Below are positions 8,248 through 16,429 of a stretch of 38,478 bases of DNA, one piece after another (position 1 is the first letter of the stretch; every line of letters starts with the position of its first letter). Where the stretch lies: NCBI GenBank assembly GCA_964512485.1, contig CAZEHJ010000029.1, forward strand, positions 1 to 38,478, written 5' to 3'. Under the pieces are notes generated by a model. The model was not told where the DNA came from. It worked only from the letters and a program-made list of their open reading frames with translations, and searched no databases. Source of the stretch: CAZEHJ01 sp964512485 (GTDB lineage Bacteria > Bacteroidota > Rhodothermia > Rhodothermales > UBA10348). The translations under genes and the position numbers were made by a program.

Positions 8248-9030
8248 TCATTGTTCGCGGAGTGATACATCTCCGGCAAAAAACACGTCTCGTCCTGCGT
8301 CCGACTCCAGAATCAACCCGCCATCTTCGCTCAATCCGACAAAAACGCCCTGATGACCCGTCGAGAGCGAGATCTTCTCGCCGACACCGCGCAATAAACG
8401 GGAATACGCTTGAATAAAATCCGGCTCCAACATGCTTTGCATTACCGTTTCCATCTGACCCAGTAGCTCACTGTACATTTCCCGGCGGTCAAATCGCAGT
8501 CCTGATTCAAGGAGAAGGGACGTCGGTCCACTCCGGTCACCGCTAGGAACCACACCCGGAAACGAGTCCTGATTGATGTTCACCCCAATGCCTACGAGAT
8601 ACAGGTTTTCCTCGGGCGACTCAACCAGAATACCCGCACATTTTTTTCCATCGATGAGCACGTCGTTGGGCCATTTAACCTCCAGGGACAGTGGGGCATG
8701 GACTTTCTTCAGGCTTGTCAGCACGGCCATTGCCGTCGCCAGGGGAAGCAGTGCCGGGCGCGGCAGGTTCACCCGAAGGATGACGGTCATCAATAGATTT
8801 TGTCCTGGATTCGAGCTCCACGACCGGTCGAACCTGCCGCGCCCGGACGTCTGATAATCGGCAAGAACAATGGAACCGTGACGCGCTCCATGATTCGCCC
8901 AATCCCTGGCTCGGGCGTTGGTAGAATCTGTTCGCTCATAATGACGCAACCCCATCCCAATACCACTCTCCCGTACGGGAAAGGGCGAATCTTTCAAGAG
9001 GCCATCATCTGGTGTGCGCCCCGATGTCAT
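8248..9030 (-). CDS. birA: Biotin--[acetyl-CoA-carboxylase] ligase (monofunctional BirA)
   Basis: This 260-residue enzyme activates biotin with ATP and attaches it to the biotin carboxyl carrier protein, needed for fatty acid synthesis. Motifs are ERTDSTN (32-38), the ATP/biotin loop GRGRFDR (63-69), KWPNDV (119-124) with the active-site Lys just after, and VGIGVNIN. The C-terminal SH3-like domain is present. There is no N-terminal helix-turn-helix, so it should not itself repress transcription. The start is uncertain. The ATG at 9028-9030 lies inside the 17-bp repeat array. The ATG at 8953-8955 (residue 26) would put the array wholly upstream and is a serious alternative. Confidence 0.92.
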   Translation of the reverse strand: MTSGRTPDDGLLKDSPFPVRESGIGMGLRHYERTDSTNARARDWANHGARHGSIVLADYQTSGRGRFDRSWSSNPGQNLLMTVILRVNLPRPALLPLATAMAVLTSLKKVHAPLSLEVKWPNDVLIDGKKCAGILVESPEENLYLVGIGVNINQDSFPGVVPSGDRSGPTSLLLESGLRFDRREMYSELLGQMETVMQSMLEPDFIQAYSRLLRGVGEKISLSTGHQGVFVGLSEDGGLILESDAGRDVFFAGDVSLREQ

Positions 9031-9104
9031 GTCATCTGTAGTGTCATTTCAGCCCCGATGTCATGTGATCTGTAGTGTCATTTCATCCATAGTGTCATGT
9101 CATC
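9020..9104 (-). repeat. Five tandem 17-bp repeats between birA and the divergent TPR gene
   Basis: On the minus strand the unit is GATGACATGACACTATG. Variants occupy 9088-9104, 9071-9087, 9054-9070, 9037-9053 and 9020-9036. The core ATGACA recurs every 17 bp. Units alternate between endings CTACA and TCGGG, giving a 34-bp higher-order period. A TATAAT-like stretch (9105-9110) adjoins the array. The array sits in the divergent promoter region, so it could be a multi-site operator. Seventeen is not a multiple of three, which argues against coding sequence. Confidence 0.85.
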
Positions 9105-9217
9105 TATAATAGACACACCTCACGCATTGTGCACAAAAGACGCTTCAGAATTTAGCCTGAATCCGGCTATGCAATGATTCGCCCTCACGGGAATGATTAT
9201 TGCTTTCTCGAAGGCAT

Positions 9218-9877
9218 ATGAAAAAACTCGTATTCATACTGATCGTCGGTTGTACCTCTCTGGTGGCACAGGGTCAGGAATTTCGTCCCCCGGAGCTGAA
9301 CGTCCAATACCATCGGGCACATACCGCATGGTCAACGGGCAACAGCCTTCTCGAAGCAAAGGCCCGCATAGACCGGGTGCTGATGGCTCGTCCCGAGGAT
9401 CTGGACGCGTTGAAGCTGAGGGCCGCAATTCTTGTGGATCTCGATCGACCGGAAGAAGCGCATCTGGACGCGTGGAAAGCGGCTTCTATTTCGCCTGATG
9501 ACGGAGAAGCACATTTACTCGTATGCGAAACGGCCGCCCGGACCGAACGTGTGGATGAGGCCCTGTCGGCGCTGGACACAGCCAGTGGACTTATTCTGAA
9601 GGGAATTGATCGCTACATCCGACTTTCAGCGTGCGCTCTCCAACTTGGCCAGACTACGCGCGCCGAGTCCATCGCCCGCATTGCTGTCGCTCAGAACGAC
9701 GAAGATCCACGAGGTCACGTTCAACTTTCCAGGGTATTCATTGCGCAAGGAAAGATCGAAGCGGCCCGGGGCGTTCTCGCGAAAGCGATCGATGACTCGA
9801 TACTCTCAATGAACGCAATTCTTACAGACGTACAGCTTGCCGCCCTATTCCTTGACGATCCGCTGCAGCAGGACTAA
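9218..9877 (+). CDS. Secreted tetratricopeptide-repeat protein
   Basis: A protein of about 219 residues with a cleavable signal peptide (MKKLVFILIV core, ending VAQGQ). At least four TPR-like helical pairs follow, with the alternating small/large pattern seen in ALKLRAAILVDLDRPEEA and GHVQLSRVFIAQGKIEAA. I chose the ATG at 9218 because it gives a standard signal peptide; a frame start six codons earlier does not. TPR proteins mediate protein-protein contacts, and the partner here is unknown. It is transcribed away from birA and shares the 17-bp repeat region. It converges on a lipoprotein gene 12 bp downstream. Confidence 0.8.
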   Translation: MKKLVFILIVGCTSLVAQGQEFRPPELNVQYHRAHTAWSTGNSLLEAKARIDRVLMARPEDLDALKLRAAILVDLDRPEEAHLDAWKAASISPDDGEAHLLVCETAARTERVDEALSALDTASGLILKGIDRYIRLSACALQLGQTTRAESIARIAVAQNDEDPRGHVQLSRVFIAQGKIEAARGVLAKAIDDSILSMNAILTDVQLAALFLDDPLQQD

Positions 9878-9889
9878 TCAATCCGAGCC

Positions 9890-10711
9890 TCAACCCCTCG
9901 GACTACGGCGATGGTCTGTATAAGTTGACACCGTACGAATCCTGTACGACCCCTTGAACGGTGTCTTGATCATGGTTTGAAATCGCGTGTTGAACGGCAG
10001 CATATCTCCGTTTGAAACCGGCTGGATATGCATGAAAAAGGTGCTTTCCTCACGGAAAAGCAGTCCCAGGTCAATACGCTCGAGATACATCGCAACCAGT
10101 TCATTGGTCGTCGAATCGATATAGTGCCGGACGCGCCGGATATTCAGGCCGTCTGCCAGGTCCGGCCTCGCATTGACTTCCACGATCAGAGCGGAGCGAT
10201 CCCACATCAGCGTGTCGCCGGCCATGCGAAACGAATACCGATCGATGTTTTTTGGACTCAAATAAGAGGGTTCGTCCTCGATCAAAAACGGCACAAGGTC
10301 GACAGGATCCGGGTCGTCCACGTTTTCAGAAACGAACTGATTGAAAAACCCGAAATCAAACGCACCACCTGAATCAGCGCGGGTAATTGTGTTTGTTCGC
10401 CCCGAAGATCCCATCCCGGCATCCACGATATGTTCAGTGTATGCCAGAAGGAAGTCTTCCACGTCAAACTGTTCTGTGCGCAGATAACGCCGATAGGTAT
10501 ATCCTTCCAGTTTCTGAAACGCGGAGCGCATCGCCTCCTGACTCACCCCCTCCAGAAACGTCACGATCGAATCCCTTTCCGCTGCTTCTACAGGACCAGT
10601 CTGTGATATTTTCGATCGATTGCAGCCACTCGACATCAGCATCGTAATGCTGAAAAAAAGCATCACTCCAATTGCGCTGAAAGGTGTCGAAGACGGGGTC
10701 GGTTTCGGCAT
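9890..10711 (-). CDS. Lipoprotein of unknown function
   Basis: A lipoprotein of about 273 residues. The ATG at 10709-10711 is preferred because the upstream 18 codons add only a polar lead. From there a hydrophobic core ends in the lipobox LMSSGC. The mature part has alternating strands and mentions such as VEVNARPDL and LVAMYLERIDL that suggest a beta-rich fold. The pattern is reminiscent of the LolA/LppX-like lipoprotein-fold sheet, but this is a weak impression. It starts 83 bp from the divergent inositol-monophosphatase gene. Confidence 0.7.
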   Translation of the reverse strand: MPKPTPSSTPFSAIGVMLFFSITMLMSSGCNRSKISQTGPVEAAERDSIVTFLEGVSQEAMRSAFQKLEGYTYRRYLRTEQFDVEDFLLAYTEHIVDAGMGSSGRTNTITRADSGGAFDFGFFNQFVSENVDDPDPVDLVPFLIEDEPSYLSPKNIDRYSFRMAGDTLMWDRSALIVEVNARPDLADGLNIRRVRHYIDSTTNELVAMYLERIDLGLLFREESTFFMHIQPVSNGDMLPFNTRFQTMIKTPFKGSYRIRTVSTYTDHRRSPRG

Positions 10712-10794
10712 ACCAGCTAGAACCTGGACGCGTGAGAATGGTTGACGGACTCGTTCGCATTGCATGATACGACAATCTCCTCACCTCGATCCAC

Positions 10795-11634
10795 ATGGAA
10801 GACTCCCACCGTCAGACCCTGCTGAATGATGCACTCCGCGTAGCCCAAAATGCAGCCGTCGAAGCGGCTTCATTTATCCAGAAGCACGCAGGATCAGTAG
10901 CCGGAAGCGAAATCCGGGCGAAAGGACTCAATGACATCGTTTCGTTTGTAGACGAAGGAGCTCAGGAGTTGATAGTGCGCGCCATCGCGGAGAGATTTCC
11001 CGACCACAGAATTCTGGCTGAGGAAGGACCCGCGGAGGAGCTGTCCTCGTTGCGCGATGCCGAAGGCTTCCTCTGGATCATCGATCCGCTGGATGGGACC
11101 ACCAATTTCATGCACGGCGTTCCTCAGTATGGCGTTTCGATTGCGCTGCTGCTCGACGGAGAAGCTGTGATGGGACTGATCCACGATGTCTGCCGCAGTG
11201 AATCTTTTCATGCGATTCTTGGTCAGGGAGCGTTCTACGATTCGAACGCCTGTAGCGTCAGCAATGAGTCAGCACTTTCCGATTCGCTGATCACAACCGG
11301 TTTTCCTTACAAACACTTTGACTACATCGATGGCTATACAGAGTGTATCCGGCGTTTCTGGCAGGATTCTCGCGGAGTGCGAAGGCCGGGTTCAGCCTCT
11401 CTTGATCTTGCCTGGGTAGCCTGTGGTAGATTCGAGGGTTTCTTCGAACAGGGGCTTATGCCCTGGGACGTTGCGGCAGGCTCCCTTCTGGTCGAGGAAG
11501 CTGGAGGACGATATTCAGATTTCAGCGATTCAAACGATGCCCTTCTGGGATCTGAAATCGTCGCATCCAACGGGTTGATTCATCGTGAAATGATAGAACG
11601 ACTCCTCCCGCTGCGTACTCCCGATACCAAATAA
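10795..11634 (+). CDS. Inositol-monophosphatase family phosphatase
   Basis: A 279-residue Mg-dependent, Li-sensitive type phosphatase. Metal ligands are visible: Glu76/Glu77 in ILAEEG, Asp97 and Asp100 in the signature IDPLDGTTNF (96-105), and Asp225 in PWDVAAG. Members hydrolyse inositol phosphate, 3'-phosphoadenosine 5'-phosphate (CysQ), fructose bisphosphate or, in some bacteria, histidinol phosphate (HisN type). The HGVPQYGVSIAL segment fits the SuhB/IMPase branch, but the substrate cannot be fixed by motif. The incomplete his operon at 28 kb contains no histidinol-phosphatase, so that activity is worth considering here. Confidence 0.88.
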   Translation: MEDSHRQTLLNDALRVAQNAAVEAASFIQKHAGSVAGSEIRAKGLNDIVSFVDEGAQELIVRAIAERFPDHRILAEEGPAEELSSLRDAEGFLWIIDPLDGTTNFMHGVPQYGVSIALLLDGEAVMGLIHDVCRSESFHAILGQGAFYDSNACSVSNESALSDSLITTGFPYKHFDYIDGYTECIRRFWQDSRGVRRPGSASLDLAWVACGRFEGFFEQGLMPWDVAAGSLLVEEAGGRYSDFSDSNDALLGSEIVASNGLIHREMIERLLPLRTPDTK

Positions 11635-11649
11635 CTCCTCCGCATTTGC

Positions 11650-11657
11650 TACCTTTG
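11650..11657 (+). promoter_or_regulatory. TAnnTTTG promoter element upstream of fabI
   Basis: TACCTTTG matches the Bacteroidota -7 consensus exactly and lies 53 bp before the fabI ATG, just after the preceding gene's stop. A clear -33 TTG at the expected distance is not seen, so it is a probable rather than certain promoter. Confidence 0.5.
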
Positions 11658-11710
11658 CGGATTCTATCCTGTTCAACACCCCCATTCTGTTCAACACCCA
11701 AAGCACAGCC

Positions 11711-12532
11711 ATGAGCGGACACGGTCTCCTCGAAGGAAAAAAAGGCGTCATTTTCGGCGCACTCAACGACAGCAGCATTGCCTGGAAAATAGCCGAAGCC
11801 ACATATCGCGAAGGCGGCAGATTCATCCTCTCGAATGCACCGGTTGCCAAAAGACTGGGCGGACTGGACGAACTGGCTGACAAAACCGAGGCCAAAATCG
11901 CCTGGGCAGATGCGACAAGCGCCGAGGACCTCGATGCTCTCTTCAATCAGGCCAAAGAGGAGTACGGTGGAATAGATTTCATCATCCATTCGATCGGTAT
12001 GGGAATGAATGTCCGGAAAAACCGACCGTATGAAGACCTCAATTATGAGTGGTTCAAGAAGTCGCTCGATATCTCGGCGATAAGCCTGCATCGCGTTGTC
12101 CACTCGGCCATGGAAACGGGTGCTCTGCAAGACGGTGGTTCTGTCGTGGCCCTATCCTACATCGGAGCGCAGCGCACGTTCTCAAAATACTCGGAAATGG
12201 GGGACGCCAAGGCCCTGCTCGAGAGCATCGTCCGTTCGTATGGATATCGATTGGGCAAGCGCGGAATCCGGATCAACTCGATCTCACAGAGCCCGACGAT
12301 GACAACGGCCGGATCGGGTATTACCGGATTCGACGCCATGTTCAAGTTCGCCGAGCGCATCGCTCCTCTGGGCAACGCCGACGCTGAATCCTGCGCAGAC
12401 TACACGGTCAGTCTCTTGAGTGATCTCACGCGTATGGTCACCATGCAGACGCTCTTCCATGACGGCGGCTTCAGTACCATGGGAATTTCCGACGCTCTGA
12501 TCGACGATTTGGCCGAAGCGTACAGCAAATAA
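11711..12532 (+). CDS. fabI: Enoyl-[acyl-carrier-protein] reductase (NADH)
   Basis: This 273-residue short-chain dehydrogenase catalyses the last reduction of each fatty-acid elongation cycle. The nucleotide-binding start is GVIFGALNDSSIAWKIA (12-28), the altered glycine pattern specific to FabI. HSIGMGM corresponds to the FabI HSIA/HSIG segment (about 93-99). Tyr150, Tyr160 and Lys167 form the Y-x9-Y-x6-K pattern in YIGAQRTFSKYSEMGDAK. The substrate-binding loop is ISQSPTMTTAGSGI. FabI is the target of triclosan and isoniazid-like drugs. The HAD gene follows after 10 bp and is probably co-transcribed. Confidence 0.94.
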   Translation: MSGHGLLEGKKGVIFGALNDSSIAWKIAEATYREGGRFILSNAPVAKRLGGLDELADKTEAKIAWADATSAEDLDALFNQAKEEYGGIDFIIHSIGMGMNVRKNRPYEDLNYEWFKKSLDISAISLHRVVHSAMETGALQDGGSVVALSYIGAQRTFSKYSEMGDAKALLESIVRSYGYRLGKRGIRINSISQSPTMTTAGSGITGFDAMFKFAERIAPLGNADAESCADYTVSLLSDLTRMVTMQTLFHDGGFSTMGISDALIDDLAEAYSK

Positions 12533-12542
12533 GGATCGCCCG

Positions 12543-13289
12543 ATGATCCGATTGTTCGTATCCGACATCGACGGATGTCTCGCCATGCCGTATGAGCCGT
12601 TTCGACTGGATCGACTCGGCGAGCTGGCGCGTTTTGCCCGCGAAGCAGGCACCCCGGACTCAGAAAGTAGTCTTCCTGCACTGTCAATCTGTTCGGGTCG
12701 CGCCTACGCATACGTCGAAGCCATGACGCAATTGCTTTCGATCACGACTCCCGTACTCTTCGAAGCTGGCGCCGGCATGTTCGATGTGAATACGGGCTTT
12801 TCTTCCTTGCACCCGAGCCTGACCGATGGTGTCAAAGAAGACCTTCGCGAGATAAAAGCCTTCATGGAAGCGGCCATCCGAACACGCCCGGGACTGGGGA
12901 TGGATTACGGCAAGGTCTCGCAAGCAGCTCTCGCCGGAAAAGAAGAACATGGGCTCTTCGATGCCCTTGCAGAAATCGAGGACTGGGTGGCTCGCCATTT
13001 CCCGACCTATGAGACGTTCCACACGCACATCAGCATCGACGTCATTCCTCCGGGTTTGAGCAAAGTGGAGGGCCTTCAATGGTTGGGACGAACACTTGAT
13101 ATCGAAATGGGCGAAATCGCGTTCATCGGAGACTCCAACGGCGACGCAGGTGCCCTCGAAGCGTGTGGCTACTCGTTCGCACCGGCAAATGCGGACGCGT
13201 CTGCCAAGGAGGTCGCAGACCATGTGAGCTCGCTCGATGACATCGATGCTGTGCTCGAAGCCTACCAAATGGCGGCAGACAGGCAATAA
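12543..13289 (+). CDS. HAD-superfamily phosphatase (Cof/sucrose-phosphatase-like)
   Basis: A 248-residue haloacid-dehalogenase phosphatase. Motif I is SDIDGCLA with nucleophile Asp8 and acid Asp10. Motif II is the Ser in LSICSGRA (about 49). Motif IV is FIGDSNGDAGAL (about 198-209), with a KVEGLQWL helix supplying the motif III Lys. The C2-type cap between motifs II and III places it with Cof, phosphoglycolate-phosphatase (archaeal type) and sucrose-phosphate phosphatase. The substrate is likely a small sugar phosphate, but not determinable. It sits closely behind fabI. Confidence 0.85.
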   Translation: MIRLFVSDIDGCLAMPYEPFRLDRLGELARFAREAGTPDSESSLPALSICSGRAYAYVEAMTQLLSITTPVLFEAGAGMFDVNTGFSSLHPSLTDGVKEDLREIKAFMEAAIRTRPGLGMDYGKVSQAALAGKEEHGLFDALAEIEDWVARHFPTYETFHTHISIDVIPPGLSKVEGLQWLGRTLDIEMGEIAFIGDSNGDAGALEACGYSFAPANADASAKEVADHVSSLDDIDAVLEAYQMAADRQ

Positions 13290-13354
13290 TGGAGACACTT
13301 GGATCCTGAGACAGGATACCGTGTACTCAACGAGTCCAACCAAATCCGATTGAA

Positions 13355-14140
13355 ATGGACCGGCTTCTCTTTCGACTATTCCTTCTTCTCGTCCTGATGA
13401 CAATCCCGGGCCCTGGTTACGACCTGGCTTCCGGTCAGGCGAGCGGCCCGGAGATCGAACCCGGTATGGACATTTACTACGCGACCAAACAGCGTACGGT
13501 ACTCTATCACGCGCAGGACACAACCAGAGCGTACATGCGGCTCAAACTTCGCGAGCCCCTTTACGTTGTCGAGGAAGAAGACCCGCTCTGGCCCGGCTGG
13601 AAGCGCGTCCGAACATTTGACGGAGCCAATGGATTGGTTCGGGAAGAAAACGTCTCGAATGTCTGGCTCAGAATTTCCAAGACGTCACAGACGCTGTTCG
13701 CCTATCGCGGAGCCAATCTTATCGCCCGCATACCCACGGATCTTGGATACAATTTTTTCGCTGATAAGGAACGTAGGGGAAGCAACGGCGACCCGGATCA
13801 TTGGAGAACACCGGAAGGAGAGTTTTTCGTCGCATCAAAAAATCCGAACAGCCAATTCTACAAAGCTCTCGTCCTCAACTACCCGAATGCTGAAGATGCC
13901 AAGCGTGGAATGGAAAACGAACTGATTACCCAGCAGCAGTACGAGTCGATAGTGACGGCAGAAGAGTCGTTTTCGATGCCCCCGATGAACACGGAACTGG
14001 GTGGTTGGATTGAAATCCATGGAGATGGAACGGGCACCCGGCAAAACTGGACTCAAGGCTGCGTGGCAATTCAGAACGTTCAACTTGACCGGCTGTGGGA
14101 TATTGTTGAAGTTGGAACACCTGTATTGATTGACCCATGA
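13355..14140 (+). CDS. Secreted L,D-transpeptidase (YkuD domain)
   Basis: A 261-residue exported enzyme with an N-terminal signal sequence (hydrophobic 5-17). An SH3-like segment (about 38-100) is followed by a YkuD catalytic domain (about 103-260). The active-site pattern is IEIHGDG (His222) and TQGCVAI with the nucleophile Cys236. The usual Ser/Thr-x-Gly-Cys is kept as Thr-Gln-Gly-Cys. Such enzymes make 3-3 cross-links in peptidoglycan or attach proteins to it, or act as murein endopeptidases. The gene overlaps the start of the NfeD gene by 4 bp (ATGA), indicating translational coupling. Confidence 0.88.
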   Translation: MDRLLFRLFLLLVLMTIPGPGYDLASGQASGPEIEPGMDIYYATKQRTVLYHAQDTTRAYMRLKLREPLYVVEEEDPLWPGWKRVRTFDGANGLVREENVSNVWLRISKTSQTLFAYRGANLIARIPTDLGYNFFADKERRGSNGDPDHWRTPEGEFFVASKNPNSQFYKALVLNYPNAEDAKRGMENELITQQQYESIVTAEESFSMPPMNTELGGWIEIHGDGTGTRQNWTQGCVAIQNVQLDRLWDIVEVGTPVLIDP

Positions 14141-15552
14141 GAAAAGCACTTCAGATCATCCCGATAGTCCTGCTGCTGACCGCGACCTTCGACAGCGAAC
14201 TGCAGGCGCGGCAATCAGCCCTGTCATTCGAGAATGAGCTCTCAGGACCTGTTTATGTGGTACCGGTGACGGGAATGATCGACAATCCTCTGGCTCGATA
14301 TCTGGATCGTGCCATCACCGACGCCGAAAATGCGTCTGCCGGCCTAATCGTATTCGATGTCGACACTTTTGGCGGCCTTCTCGATGCTGCGGATGAAATT
14401 CGGCAGTCGGTGCTTGACGCATCAGTCCCGACCGTGGCGTTTATCAACAAGAATGCAGCGTCGGCCGGCGCCCTGATCTCTTACGCTGCCGACAAGATTG
14501 TCATGGTACCCGGTGCGTCCATCGGGGCGGCGACGGTGGTCGAAGGAGTTGGAGGAGAAGCGGCGCCGGACAAATATCAGAGTTATATGCGCTCGTTGAT
14601 GCGGTCTACGGCCGAAGCCAATGGACGAGATCCGGATATTGCCGCGGCAATGGTGGACGAGCAGCTCGAAGTTGAAGGAGTGAGCGAAGCAGGCAGTGTT
14701 CTGACACTGACCACGATCGAAGCAGTAAAACTGGGCGTGGCTGATGCTGAACTGGAGTCCATCGACGACCTGCTCGAACTCTACAAGCTCACTGAAGCGA
14801 CACGTGTAGCCCATGAACTGAGCTCAGCCGAAAGCCTTTTGAGATTCTTTTCCTCGCCTGTCGTCCAGTCAATCTTGATGCTCATGATGCTGGGTGGCCT
14901 CTACTTTGAGCTACAGACCCCTGGAGTGGGCTTTCCTGGCCTCATCGCTCTCTTTGGAGCCGCCGTTTTTTTCGGCCCCCACTATCTGCTCGGTCTCGTC
15001 GAGAGCTGGGAGATAGTTCTTTTCGTCATCGGCCTTTTATTGCTGGCCGCCGAAATCTTTGTCATACCCGGTTTTGGAATTGCAGGCATTTCGGGCCTCA
15101 TCGCCATTGTGATTTCGCTGGGCGTCTCCCTGATCGGGAATATTGGATTCTCATTCCCATCCGTCGACTTCGTTGGCTCCGCCGTTTCAACTCTGGCGGC
15201 CACGATGGTCATGTTCGTAATCCTCCTGTTTTCATTGGGTCGGTTCCTCCCGAAGACGCAACGATTTTCCCAATTGGTGCTTTCGCCTGTTCTTTCCTCC
15301 GACTCGGGATACACATCCGCTGACTCGAACGTTGATATTATTGGTCGGCACGGAATTGCATCCACTTCACTGAGACCAGCCGGAGCTGCTGAGATTGATG
15401 GAAATCGGATCGATGTTGTCACTTCCGGTGAATACATCGAAAAAGGGGAGTCCATCGAGGTTGTAGACGTGCAGGGTGCGCGAGTCCTCGTTCGGGAAAC
15501 CAAAAGACTCACCTCTCCCGCCGACGACGGTGACTCTCAGTCTCCAGCCTGA
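14137..15552 (+). CDS. Long NfeD-family membrane serine protease
   Basis: A 471-residue protein of the NfeD/stomatin-operon-partner family. Order: signal sequence (1-24), ClpP-like protease domain (about 38-220), a multi-helix membrane region (about 240-375) and a soluble OB-fold NfeD domain at the C-terminus (about 400-460). The protease dyad is Ser109 in NAASAGALIS and probably Lys146 in APDKYQSYM, as in the archaeal protease 1510-N. Known partners are stomatin/SPFH proteins, but none is encoded next to it. The ATG overlaps the L,D-transpeptidase stop. The N gap lies only 36 bp downstream. Confidence 0.9.
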   Translation: MRKALQIIPIVLLLTATFDSELQARQSALSFENELSGPVYVVPVTGMIDNPLARYLDRAITDAENASAGLIVFDVDTFGGLLDAADEIRQSVLDASVPTVAFINKNAASAGALISYAADKIVMVPGASIGAATVVEGVGGEAAPDKYQSYMRSLMRSTAEANGRDPDIAAAMVDEQLEVEGVSEAGSVLTLTTIEAVKLGVADAELESIDDLLELYKLTEATRVAHELSSAESLLRFFSSPVVQSILMLMMLGGLYFELQTPGVGFPGLIALFGAAVFFGPHYLLGLVESWEIVLFVIGLLLLAAEIFVIPGFGIAGISGLIAIVISLGVSLIGNIGFSFPSVDFVGSAVSTLAATMVMFVILLFSLGRFLPKTQRFSQLVLSPVLSSDSGYTSADSNVDIIGRHGIASTSLRPAGAAEIDGNRIDVVTSGEYIEKGESIEVVDVQGARVLVRETKRLTSPADDGDSQSPA

Positions 15553-15564
15553 AAAGACGCGATT

Positions 15565-15732
15565 TTGTTCCGAACTTGTTCCGAACTTNNNNNNNNNNNN
15601 NNNNNNNNNNNNNNNNNNNNNNNNNNNNNNNNNNNNNNNNNNNNNNNNNNNNNNNNNNNNNNNNNNNNNNNNNNNNNNNNNNNNNNNNTTGTTCCGAACT
15701 TGTTCCGAACTTATTCCGAACTGGTCCCGAAC
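15565..15732. repeat. 11-bp palindromic tandem repeat array interrupted by the gap
   Basis: The unit TTGTTCCGAAC occurs at 15565-15575, 15576-15586, 15689-15699 and 15700-15710. Decayed copies follow at 15711-15721 (TTATTCCGAAC) and 15722-15732 (TGGTCCCGAAC). Each unit contains GTTC-C-GAAC, a near-palindrome, so binding sites would face the same side of the helix about once per turn. The array has no stop codon in any of the six frames, so ORF callers run through it. Its true length is unknown because the assembly breaks inside it. Confidence 0.9.
15589..15688. other. Assembly gap (100 N)
   Basis: Exactly 100 unknown bases lie inside the 11-bp tandem array, the conventional placeholder for a scaffold gap of unknown size. 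The array itself is the likely reason the assembly failed. Anything between the two nfeD genes beyond these repeats cannot be seen. Confidence 0.98.
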
Positions 15733-15841
15733 CTCTAGCGTAAAGGCGATATCGTATTTTGCCTCGTGCCGCCACTGCAACATCTTCGTATCTTTACGTA
15801 AACCTGACGGATACGTCTTTTTTCACTCGATCCAAGTCGAA

Positions 15842-16333
15842 TTGCTTCTTCCTATCGCCCTCATCATCGTCGGTGTTCTGCTCATCATCGCAGAAGTCTA
15901 TCTGATACCGGGACTCAATGTTATTGGCGTCCTCGGGGCGCTGATGATGCTCGCGGCGGTAACCATGGCTTTTCTTCAGGCGGGCGCGTTGGGAGGATTC
16001 ATGGCCATGGGTGGAGCCAGTGTTGTCACTGGCGGCGCTTTCTGGTGGCTGTGGAGATCCGGGGCCTGGAACAGGTTTATCCTATCCTCCAGTCTCAAGT
16101 CGGATGACAAACTGGTCGCGAAAGAAAGCGAACATCGAGCTCGATATCTGGGCAAAAAAGGAGTCGCCGTTACGCCACTGCGACCAACAGGCGTTGCAGA
16201 AATCGAAGGCGAACGGATCGAGGTTGTCACCGAAGGTGATTTCATTTCAGCGGGCAGCAATGTAAAGGTCGTGGCGATGGACCGACGCAAATACTTCGTT
16301 CGTCTTGTCACCGAAACACTCGCCCAGGCCTGA
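15842..16333 (+). CDS. Short NfeD-family membrane protein
   Basis: A protein of about 163 residues with two or three hydrophobic segments (starting LLLPIALIIVGVLLIIAEVY, then an Ala/Gly-rich pair up to about residue 75). A C-terminal NfeD OB-fold domain follows (about 100-160: KKGVAVTPLRPTGVAEIEG, then ERIEVVTEGDFI). It lacks the protease domain, so it is the short NfeD form, normally paired with a stomatin-like protein. No in-frame ATG exists near the N-terminus, so TTG at 15842 is the best start in this sequence. The open frame runs back through the gap only because the repeats lack stops. A TATCTTTA element at about 15789-15796 may be its promoter. Confidence 0.82.
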   Translation: MLLPIALIIVGVLLIIAEVYLIPGLNVIGVLGALMMLAAVTMAFLQAGALGGFMAMGGASVVTGGAFWWLWRSGAWNRFILSSSLKSDDKLVAKESEHRARYLGKKGVAVTPLRPTGVAEIEGERIEVVTEGDFISAGSNVKVVAMDRRKYFVRLVTETLAQA

Positions 16334-16429
16334 CTAAATATTCTTGTCTCTGAAGTGAAAGAGACAACATTCGCAACATTTGCACCCTCCCAGTGTCTTT
16401 TCCGATACTTGCAGGGATTATTTTGGACC

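Noticed and set aside
9018..9104. CRISPR-like array near birA
   Set aside because: The units are directly tandem with no unique spacers, are only 17 bp long, and there are no cas genes.
15476..16333. A 285-residue protein running through the N gap
   Set aside because: The first 120 codons are the end of the long nfeD in another frame, the N run and stop-free 11-bp repeats. Only the part after 15842 resembles a protein family.
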